Assembly: GCA_003506795.1 (NCBI GenBank)
Contig: DNYO01000062.1
Location: 1-12,066, forward strand
Length of the DNA: 12,066 nucleotides
Direction of reading: 5' to 3'
Origin: Deltaproteobacteria bacterium
Lineage (GTDB): Bacteria > Desulfobacterota > Syntrophorhabdia > Syntrophorhabdales > Syntrophorhabdaceae
Position numbers and translations under genes: made by a program. Under the pieces are notes generated by a model. It did not search any database, was not told the origin of the DNA, and saw only the letters and a program-made list of their open reading frames with translations. Positions 6,909 to 12,066 of the stretch are shown in pieces (within the stretch, counting starts at the first letter, position 1; the number at the start of each line of letters is the position of its first letter).

Positions 6909-7238
6909 CTAACGATCCAGCATAGATTGCGACGGAAACACCTCACCGAGTGGTCTCACAAAGGTGTAGTTCGTAGTCTCGGTAAGCATGGCATCGCCGA
7001 CTTCACGTGTGTTGTTGGCTATTATGGAAAAGGGTAAAGCCACGACAGTTGCCGCGAACCCCAGACCAATACTGGCAATTCCGAGAGGCCTCAGCACTAT
7101 AAGGTCAAAGAGCATCGCATCACCCTTACCGGTTCCCCGGTAGTCAGGCTTCTCCATATCGTCTCCGGCGAATGCGGGGAGCGCGAACAAACCAAACGAA
7201 AAGGCAGCGACCAGAATAAATATTGCAACTTTTTTCAT
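6909..7238 (-). CDS. Small exported protein with two RPLG motifs, function unknown
   Basis: A 109-residue protein with a clear signal peptide: KK at the N-terminus, a hydrophobic core at about 4-20 and an AFA/GDD cleavage site after residue 24. The mature part has one strongly hydrophobic segment (about 46-73) preceded by RPLG (50-53), and a second RPLG (95-98) in TFVRPLGEVFPS near the C-terminus. It resembles small exported proteins of deltaproteobacteria with the same duplicated RPLG pattern. It is probably periplasmic and inner-membrane associated, with no known activity. The start is supported by an AAAGGGGG site 6 bases before the ATG and a good promoter at 7270-7298. It ends about 190 bp before glgP on the same strand, with no clear terminator between them, so partial co-transcription is possible. 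Confidence 0.82.
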   Translation of the reverse strand: MKKVAIFILVAAFSFGLFALPAFAGDDMEKPDYRGTGKGDAMLFDLIVLRPLGIASIGLGFAATVVALPFSIIANNTREVGDAMLTETTNYTFVRPLGEVFPSQSMLDR

Positions 7239-7269
7239 ATGTTACCCCCTTTTCTTCATACCTTTTCTT

Positions 7270-7298
7270 TTTATAGCACAGCATTATATCGATTTCAA
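7270..7298 (-). promoter_or_regulatory. Sigma70 promoter of the RPLG-protein gene
   Basis: On the minus strand TTGAAA (7298-7293), 17 bp, TATAAA (7275-7270) gives a near-consensus promoter with ideal spacing. The start would be near 7263, leaving a leader of about 25 nt. A second TATAAT (7288-7283) overlaps the spacer but has no good -35 partner. Confidence 0.65.
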
Positions 7299-7380
7299 TA
7301 ATTTTTTGTATAGAATTGTTACATATAACCGGGAACTTGTATGACATGTTTGACTCCCAACAACAACGTTGCCCCGGTAA

Positions 7381-7394
7381 ATTCACGTGTGAAT
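7381..7394. repeat. Short palindrome, possible operator
   Basis: ATTCAC and GTGAAT form a perfect 6-bp inverted repeat around a GT centre. The size and symmetry suit a dimeric transcription factor site in a divergent regulatory region. It does not match the FNR or CRP consensus. It could also be chance. Confidence 0.35.
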
Positions 7395-7413
7395 CCCATA
7401 CGCGGTATCAGTT

Positions 7414-7441
7414 TTATCGAACCGATCGGGCCTTTCGATAA
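7414..7441. repeat. Inverted repeat, possible operator or cruciform
   Basis: TTATCGAA (7414-7421) and TTCGATAA (7434-7441) are perfect 8-bp inverted arms spaced by 12 bp; the spacer itself begins with the palindrome CCGATCGG (7422-7429). There is no T-run on either strand. The nested symmetry between two divergent genes suggests a regulator binding site. Confidence 0.4.
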
Positions 7442-7612
7442 GCGGCAACCGGAACAGAAGAAGGTCTTTCAAAAAGTTTTCAATTACAAGTGGGCTTCTG
7501 GCAAACATCCGCACCTAACCGCCACCCTATCCGACTGGACACACAATGGCGCGATGTATAGGTTTCCCTTACGCAAGAACGCGGTAAAAAACTGTCGGGC
7601 AAGGAACAGGCG

Positions 7613-7628
7613 CGGCCGGGTGGTTGCT
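7613..7628 (+). promoter_or_regulatory. Weak candidate sigma54 promoter of the molybdenum hydroxylase operon
   Basis: CGGCCGG, 4 bp, TTGCT has the obligatory GG-N10-GC spacing and a perfect -12 TTGCT, but the -24 element matches TGGCACG at only 4 of 7 positions. It would start transcription about 20 nt before the ATG at 7660. The local sequence is GC-rich, so a chance match is likely; no convincing sigma70 promoter was seen as an alternative. Confidence 0.2.
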
Positions 7629-7659
7629 GCGGCGCTATAAACCCCACGGGGAGGCTGCC

Positions 7660-8118
7660 ATGATCTCATTGAAAGTGAACGGGAAGATGTACGAGGTGGA
7701 TGCCTCGCCCGAAACCCCGCTGTTATGGATAATAAGGGATGATCTCGGCCTCATGGGAACCAAATACGGGTGTGGTATCGGCCGGTGCGGCTCCTGTACC
7801 CTTCATATGGATGGCCAGGCGGTCCGGTCCTGTGCAATTCCCGTCGCCTCCGCCGCAGGTAAAGACATCGTGACTATCGAGGGGCTCTCTGCCGGCGGCC
7901 TCCATCCGGTACAGAAGGCATGGTTGGACGAGGATGTCCCTCAATGCGGGTATTGTCAATCGGGCCAGATCATGGCCGCGGCGGCTCTTCTCGCCGCCAA
8001 CCCCAGACCGGATGACGCCGATATAGATAGGGCCATGTCGGGAATTATCTGCAGATGCGGGACCTACCAGCGCATTCGCCGTGCGATCCACCGCGCAGCC
8101 GCCATGCAACAGGGGTGA
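7660..8118 (+). CDS. iorA: Molybdenum hydroxylase small subunit, 2x[2Fe-2S] (isoquinoline 1-oxidoreductase alpha subunit type)
   Basis: A 152-residue iron-sulfur subunit of the xanthine oxidase family. The N-terminal plant-type [2Fe-2S] domain has C38-C43-C46-C58; the C-terminal all-helical domain binds the second cluster through C96, C99, C131 and C133 (QCGYCQSGQ and CRCGTYQRIR). It passes electrons from the molybdenum site of its partner to an external acceptor. The ATG at 7660 is chosen over an upstream in-frame ATG because GGGGAGG lies 5 bases before it. The large-subunit gene starts 2 bp after the stop. No FAD subunit gene is adjacent, which fits the two-subunit IorAB-type enzymes that donate to cytochromes instead of NAD. 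The substrate may be an N-heterocycle or an aldehyde and cannot be fixed from sequence. Confidence 0.9.
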   Translation: MISLKVNGKMYEVDASPETPLLWIIRDDLGLMGTKYGCGIGRCGSCTLHMDGQAVRSCAIPVASAAGKDIVTIEGLSAGGLHPVQKAWLDEDVPQCGYCQSGQIMAAAALLAANPRPDDADIDRAMSGIICRCGTYQRIRRAIHRAAAMQQG

Positions 8119-8120
8119 AA

Positions 8121-10286
8121 ATGAAGAATATCATCAATGTGCGTCGCAACCGTTTTCTGGAAACATCTTTCGCCGGTGGTCTAATCCTCGCCTTCAGCCT
8201 CTCTCAAACAGGTTCTTCCCCGCCTTCTGGCTCCTCCCTCCCGGCCGGGGGTGAATCCGCTCCCGCCGACTTCCTCCTGATAGGCCCCGACGGCACGGTC
8301 ACCATGATAATAAACAAATCCGAGATGGGTCAGGGGGTCTACACTTCTTTGGCCATGCTCATCGCGGAGGAGCTCGAGTGTGACTGGAGACAGATCAGGG
8401 TGGAACCTGCCCCCGTTGCGGCGGTCTACAATAACCCCCTTACGGGCATGCAGATGACGGGGGGCAGCATGAGCGTTCGTACCGAATGGGATCGTTTGCG
8501 CACCGTCGGCGCTGCTGCCAGGGAAATGCTCCTTGAGGCTGCGGCCGACATCTGGGGGGTCCCAAAGGCACGTTGCCACGCCGATAATGGGATGGTATTT
8601 CACGACAGCGGAAGGAAGCTCTCTTATGGAGAACTCGCCGAAAAGGCCGCAGGGATGCCCGTTCCCGTCGAAGTTCACCTTAAGGATCCCTCTGCCTTCA
8701 CGATCATCGGAAAACCCGTGGCGCGCCTTGATGCGAAGATAAAAGTGGATGGCACCGCGGTTTTCGGCCTCGACGTGAAAACCCCCGGAATGTTGACTGC
8801 CGTTATCGAGCGGCCACCTTTCTTTGGGGGAACCGTTAAGAGTCTCGATCCCGCAAGGGCTTTGGCCGTTCCCGGTGTCACCGGGGTGGTCAAGACCGAC
8901 TCGGGGGTGGCCGTCATCGCTGAAGGATTCTGGGCCGCCAGGAAAGGAAGGGATGTGCTGGATATTGTCTGGGACGAGGGGCCTCACGCGGAGATCTCAA
9001 CCGATACTATCCGTCAGCGCTATGCCGCGCTGGCTCAGAACGCCGGGAGAGTGGCCCGCGACAAGGGTAATTTCGGGGCGGCGCTGGTATCCGCCGCACA
9101 CAGACTCACCGCCTCCTATGAAGTGCCCTACCTCGCCCACGCGAATATGGAACCCCTGAACTGCGCCATAGATCTCAAGGACGACAGGTGTGATATCTGG
9201 GTGGGCACGCAGGCCCAGACGCTTCACCGCGACGCCGCGGCCGCCGTTCTCGGTCTGGAACCCCAACAGGTATCCCTCCATACCACCTATCTCGGAGGCG
9301 GTCTCGGGCGACGAGGGAATCCACACTCCGATTTTATCGTCATGGCAGCCGAGGTAGCCCGGGCGATCAAGAAGCCCGTCAAGGTTGTCTGGACCCGCGA
9401 GGACGATATGAGGGGCGGATACTACCGTCCGTTCTGGTATTCCAGGTTTTCCGCGGGCATCGACAAATCGGGGGACCTGACGGCATGGCACCAGCGACTC
9501 GTCGGACAATCCATCATGACAGGCACCGCCTATGCCCGGCGGCTTATAAAGGACGGGGTTGACGCAACGTCGGTGGATGGTGCGGCCGACATCCCTTACG
9601 AGATTCCCAACCTGCTGGTTGACCTTCACAGTCCCATGGTCGGTGTGCCTGTCCAGTGGTGGCGCTCTGTCGGCCACTCACAGAACGGGTTCATGGTCGA
9701 GAGCTTCATGGATGAAATAGCGCACGCGACGCGCAGGGACCCCTACCAATTCCGCCGTGCTCTTCTCAAAGACCATCCACGCCATCTAAGTGTCCTCGAT
9801 CTTGCCGCGCAAAAGGCCGGTTGGGGCAGCCCTCTGCCGTCAGGCCGCGCCCGGGGTATCGCCATGTGCGAATCTTACGGAAGTTTCGTCTCCGAGGTTG
9901 CCGAAGTCTCAGTCTCGCCGGACGGGAAAGTGAGGGTCCATCGGGTGGTCTGCGCGGTAGATTGCGGCCGCACGGTAAATCCCTCCACGATCGAGGCCCA
10001 AATGGAAGGCGGCATCGTCTTCGGCCTGTCTGCTGCCCTCCATGAGGCCATCACCCTTGAGGACGGCAGTGTCCGGCAAAGCAACTTCGACACATACCCG
10101 GTCCTGCGTATGGATGAGGTGCCTCTGATAGAGGTTTATATCGTCGAGAGCAAGGGGGCTCCGGGCGGCGTAGGGGAGCCGGGCGTACCGCCCATAGCCC
10201 CCGCAGTCGCCAACGCCATTTTCAGCGCCACCGGCCGGCGCATCCGACGGCTGCCGATAGGAGTGGTGGAAATGGAAAAAATGTAG
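8121..10286 (+). CDS. iorB: Molybdenum hydroxylase large (Moco) subunit, isoquinoline 1-oxidoreductase beta subunit type
   Basis: A 721-residue molybdopterin-binding subunit of the xanthine oxidase/aldehyde oxidoreductase family, of normal length for IorB. It contains EMGQGVYTSLAML (about 68-80), YLGGGLGRRG (390-399), the PVQWWRSVGHSQNGF segment (510-524) and GGVGEPGVPP (682-691), where E686 is the expected catalytic glutamate. The enzyme hydroxylates its substrate with water-derived oxygen and sends electrons to the small subunit. The N-terminus (RRNRFLE at 8-14, then a hydrophobic run to about 28) resembles a Tat signal, but the motif is imperfect: Phe is one position late after the arginine pair. 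If exported, the small subunit would ride along. The start at 8121 has AGGGGTG upstream; an earlier in-frame ATG at 8055 lies inside iorA. No maturation factor (XdhC/CoxF-like) or cytochrome gene adjoins it. Confidence 0.88.
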   Translation: MKNIINVRRNRFLETSFAGGLILAFSLSQTGSSPPSGSSLPAGGESAPADFLLIGPDGTVTMIINKSEMGQGVYTSLAMLIAEELECDWRQIRVEPAPVAAVYNNPLTGMQMTGGSMSVRTEWDRLRTVGAAAREMLLEAAADIWGVPKARCHADNGMVFHDSGRKLSYGELAEKAAGMPVPVEVHLKDPSAFTIIGKPVARLDAKIKVDGTAVFGLDVKTPGMLTAVIERPPFFGGTVKSLDPARALAVPGVTGVVKTDSGVAVIAEGFWAARKGRDVLDIVWDEGPHAEISTDTIRQRYAALAQNAGRVARDKGNFGAALVSAAHRLTASYEVPYLAHANMEPLNCAIDLKDDRCDIWVGTQAQTLHRDAAAAVLGLEPQQVSLHTTYLGGGLGRRGNPHSDFIVMAAEVARAIKKPVKVVWTREDDMRGGYYRPFWYSRFSAGIDKSGDLTAWHQRLVGQSIMTGTAYARRLIKDGVDATSVDGAADIPYEIPNLLVDLHSPMVGVPVQWWRSVGHSQNGFMVESFMDEIAHATRRDPYQFRRALLKDHPRHLSVLDLAAQKAGWGSPLPSGRARGIAMCESYGSFVSEVAEVSVSPDGKVRVHRVVCAVDCGRTVNPSTIEAQMEGGIVFGLSAALHEAITLEDGSVRQSNFDTYPVLRMDEVPLIEVYIVESKGAPGGVGEPGVPPIAPAVANAIFSATGRRIRRLPIGVVEMEKM

Positions 10287-10466
10287 GCAAGACTCTGATA
10301 AACTCAAGGCCTTGGCGCCACTGAACATACAGCGCGTGGATTGGCCTGTTTCGTACACTTTCTTAACACAGTAACTATAATGATATCGGGAGCTTCTACA
10401 AATGGGATCGCTGCGAAAGGTCGCTAGACGCGGGAAGAAATAACCGAAATCCCTAATAAAATCAAA

Positions 10467-10540
10467 TGCCCCCGGCATGACTCGAACATGCGGCACATGG
10501 ATTAGGAATCCATTGCTCTATCCACCTGAGCTACGGGGGC
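10467..10540 (-). tRNA. tRNA-Arg (anticodon CCU)
   Basis: The minus strand folds into a full 74-nt cloverleaf: acceptor GCCCCCG/CGGGGGC, D-arm GCTC/GAGC, anticodon stem ATGGA/TCCAT with loop TTCCTAA (anticodon CCT in DNA), variable loop GTGCC, and T-stem GCATG/CATGC with loop TTCGAGT. The discriminator base is A and the 3' CCA is not encoded (TTT follows), so CCA must be added enzymatically. It reads the rare AGG codon. It has its own promoter 14 bp upstream. tRNA genes are frequent integration sites, but no integrase or duplicated tRNA end is visible here. Confidence 0.96.
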
Positions 10541-10553
10541 GATTTAGGTTTTG

Positions 10554-10582
10554 ATTATAAACATTTCTCGGGTTGATTTCAA
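10554..10582 (-). promoter_or_regulatory. Sigma70 promoter of tRNA-Arg(CCU)
   Basis: On the minus strand TTGAAA (10582-10577), 17 bp, TATAAT (10559-10554) is a near-perfect promoter. The predicted start at about 10547 leaves a 5' leader of only about 7 nt before the mature tRNA end. No clear intrinsic terminator follows the tRNA. Confidence 0.8.
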
Positions 10583-10644
10583 TAAAAACCATTGCTCATG
10601 GCCTGCAGTTGCTTGATCAGACGTTGTGATAGGCTTCTGCTTCG

Positions 10645-10673
10645 TTGACTTGAGAACGGAATTCTGGTAATAT
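10645..10673 (+). promoter_or_regulatory. Sigma70 promoter of the GAPDH gene
   Basis: TTGACT (10645-10650), 17 bp, TAATAT (10668-10673) forms a good promoter upstream of the GAPDH gene. The start would be near 10680, giving a leader of about 137 nt, which is long for a housekeeping glycolytic gene. Confidence 0.6.
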
Positions 10674-10729
10674 TGGGGGTCCGGGAGGCGTGTAAGCCTT
10701 TCAAGTTATAGGAAGTATATCAAAGCATG

Positions 10730-10748
10730 TCTCCCCTCAGAAGGGAGA
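10730..10748 (+). promoter_or_regulatory. Hairpin in the GAPDH leader
   Basis: TCTCCC (10730-10735) pairs with GGGAGA (10743-10748) around a 7-nt loop. The following bases (ACCCTTTCAT) are not a real T-run, so this is not a good terminator. It may be a leader structure affecting mRNA stability or translation. I recognise no riboswitch class in the leader. Confidence 0.35.
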
Positions 10749-10816
10749 ACCCTTTCATACGATGAGTACAAACCCCACATCGAGCAGGTTTCGCATTACA
10801 CACAGGAGGTAATACC

Positions 10817-12066
10817 ATGGGTAAAGTTGAAGTCTTCGAAAACAAACGCCCCGTTCTAGGAATCAACAGCCTTGGAAGGATAGGAAAGCTGACGCTCTGG
10901 CACCATGTCGGCCGGAAATACTTTCAGGAAATTATTGTCAATCTCGGTCGTGACGTCGGCAACGGTCTTCCCGCTATAGCCCAGGTCATCGAGAAAGACG
11001 CAACGTACGGAAGCATTCACCGTTTTCTCTATGGGATCAAATCGAAGAGGATTATCGAGATCGTCGACGAAAAGAAAGGGAAGCTCCTTATCGACGGCAT
11101 CCCGGTCACGATCCTCCGGGACAACCGAAATCCGGCCGAGATCGCGTGGCGGGATCACTCGGTAGACCTCGTCGTTGAGTGCACGGGCAAATTTCAGGAT
11201 CCGACGATCCCGGCGGATGACAAGGGCGGGGCTCTGAAAGGACACCTCGCAAGCGGCGCAAAGGCAGTTATCAATTCGTCGGCCTTCAAGATAAAGAACA
11301 AGGCATTGTCCATTCCCGACGATGCGGTGACACTCATTTACGGCATCAACCACACAGCCTTTGACTACAAGAAACACAAGATAGTCTCTGCCGCATCGTG
11401 CACCACGACGGGCCTTGCACACATGATCAAACCGCTCCTGAACAACGCGGCGACAAGCAAGATCCTCACGGCATCCATGTCGACGGTCCACGCGGTGACC
11501 AACTCGCAGAGCATTCTGGACAAGACCCCGAAAGCGGGCGAAAAGGACTTGAGGAAGAATAGAAGCACCCTCAACAACATCATCCTTACCTCCACAAACG
11601 CCGCGGCGGCCCTCATCCAGGTCATACCCGAGGTAAAGGATATCGGATTCATGGCGGATTCAATACGGGTGCCGACGAATACGGAATCGTTGATCGTTCT
11701 CAACCTCACTTTTCAGGTCCGCGCCGGCGCAGACGGGAAGAAAGAATCCGTGACCACCAAAATGCTTAATGACATCTACCAGAAGGCCGCTGACAACGAT
11801 CCGGAACATCTGGTCATTTTCACCATGGAACAGAACGTCTCCACGGACCTCATCGGAACGGATGCAGCCATCGTCATCGAGGGCCAGTTCAACCACACGA
11901 GAACAGCCTTCATCGATGTTGATGTCGCCGGTATCCCCAACGTCCCGGAAGAGCTTCTCAAGGCCGTTCCGCAGGGCAATATGAGAGTCCCCGTTGTCCA
12001 CGCGAAGATCTTCGGATGGTACGACAACGAATACGGCAGCTACACCAACAGAATGGGCGACCTCGC
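10817..12066 (+). CDS. gap: Long-form, divergent glyceraldehyde-3-phosphate dehydrogenase (3' end cut by window)
   Basis: The ATG at 10817 follows AGGAGG at 10804-10809, and 416 complete codons run to the window edge. The NAD(P)-binding motif reads GINSLGRIG (15-23). The catalytic cysteine is C195 in AASCTTTG (classical SCTTN, with Asn replaced by Thr), the base is H225 in STVHAVTN, the substrate-binding arginine lies in SIRVPTNTE (282-290), and the C-terminal YDNEYGSYTNR (402-412) matches the family's NEWGYS region. The usual Asp after the second Rossmann strand (as in the VAIND motif), which favours NAD, is replaced (IIVNLGRD at 39-46), so NADP or dual use is possible. Classical GAPDH has about 335 residues; this one exceeds 416, with extra residues spread over the N-terminal and catalytic domains. 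It should interconvert glyceraldehyde-3-phosphate and 1,3-bisphosphoglycerate. The catalytic residues are intact; only a short tail is likely missing. Confidence 0.88.
   Translation, partial: MGKVEVFENKRPVLGINSLGRIGKLTLWHHVGRKYFQEIIVNLGRDVGNGLPAIAQVIEKDATYGSIHRFLYGIKSKRIIEIVDEKKGKLLIDGIPVTILRDNRNPAEIAWRDHSVDLVVECTGKFQDPTIPADDKGGALKGHLASGAKAVINSSAFKIKNKALSIPDDAVTLIYGINHTAFDYKKHKIVSAASCTTTGLAHMIKPLLNNAATSKILTASMSTVHAVTNSQSILDKTPKAGEKDLRKNRSTLNNIILTSTNAAAALIQVIPEVKDIGFMADSIRVPTNTESLIVLNLTFQVRAGADGKKESVTTKMLNDIYQKAADNDPEHLVIFTMEQNVSTDLIGTDAAIVIEGQFNHTRTAFIDVDVAGIPNVPEELLKAVPQGNMRVPVVHAKIFGWYDNEYGSYTNRMGDL

Larger units (their letters stand above)
7299..7659. other. Divergent intergenic region without a credible gene
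   Basis: This stretch lies between the divergent RPLG-protein gene and the molybdenum hydroxylase operon. A 99-codon open frame at 7341-7640 has no RBS, an unusual basic, low-information product and ends against the next gene's leader, so I do not call it. The region holds two inverted repeats (7381-7394 and 7414-7441) and a possible sigma54 site (7613-7628). Confidence 0.45.

Noticed and set aside
7341..7640. 99-codon open frame in the intergenic region
   Set aside because: No Shine-Dalgarno before the ATG, composition unlike the real genes, no recognisable fold or signal, and it overlaps regulatory-looking palindromes.
10375..10380. TATAAT downstream of iorB on the plus strand
   Set aside because: No matching -35 hexamer at 16-18 bp and nothing transcribable follows before the oppositely oriented tRNA.
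9909..10496. 195-codon minus-strand frame overlapping iorB and the tRNA
   Set aside because: It crosses the end of a real gene and part of a tRNA gene, and has no RBS.
10467..10540. tRNA-Arg as an attachment site for an integrated element
   Set aside because: No integrase, no duplicated tRNA 3' end and no change in gene character on either side within the window.

Overview
The window looks like chromosomal sequence from a GC-rich Gram-negative anaerobe. The gene content (an Old Yellow Enzyme/ferredoxin pair, a periplasmic molybdenum hydroxylase, long-form GAPDH, lone CheV) and a tRNA gene without encoded CCA resemble Desulfobacterota/'deltaproteobacterial' lineages such as Syntrophorhabdales-like syntrophs. 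This placement is an inference from family resemblance; no rRNA or marker gene is present to confirm it. I see no phage, IS element, CRISPR array or defence island.

Left part (1-967). A secreted Gly/Met-rich protein runs off the left edge on the minus strand, behind a perfect-consensus sigma70 promoter. Divergent from it, a second strong sigma70 promoter drives a roughly 87-nt unit with no credible ORF. This unit folds into a 5' hairpin followed by an intrinsic terminator hairpin whose large loop carries seven cytosines, which makes it a convincing candidate small RNA. A short REP-like palindrome follows, in otherwise empty sequence.

Central minus-strand block (968-7238). Reading leftwards from the right end, it contains a small exported RPLG-repeat protein, glycogen phosphorylase (glgP), an Old Yellow Enzyme/2,4-dienoyl-CoA-reductase-like flavoprotein translationally coupled to a 2[4Fe-4S] ferredoxin, and a CheV chemotaxis coupling protein. 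The cheV gene has its own promoter matching the flagellar sigma28 consensus, so it is probably co-regulated with motility rather than with the upstream redox genes.

Right part (7239-12066). A 360-bp gene-free divergent region with two inverted repeats separates the RPLG-protein gene from a plus-strand pair encoding an isoquinoline-1-oxidoreductase-type molybdenum hydroxylase (small 2x[2Fe-2S] subunit and large Moco subunit with a degenerate Tat-like N-terminus). Next is a minus-strand tRNA-Arg(CCU) with a strong promoter. The window ends inside a long, divergent GAPDH behind its own promoter and a leader of about 135 nt.

The genes are mostly independent transcription units: carbohydrate storage and glycolysis (glgP, gap), flavin/ferredoxin redox chemistry, molybdenum hydroxylation and chemotaxis. 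They do not form one new system. The most interesting non-routine item is the candidate sRNA at about 578-664.
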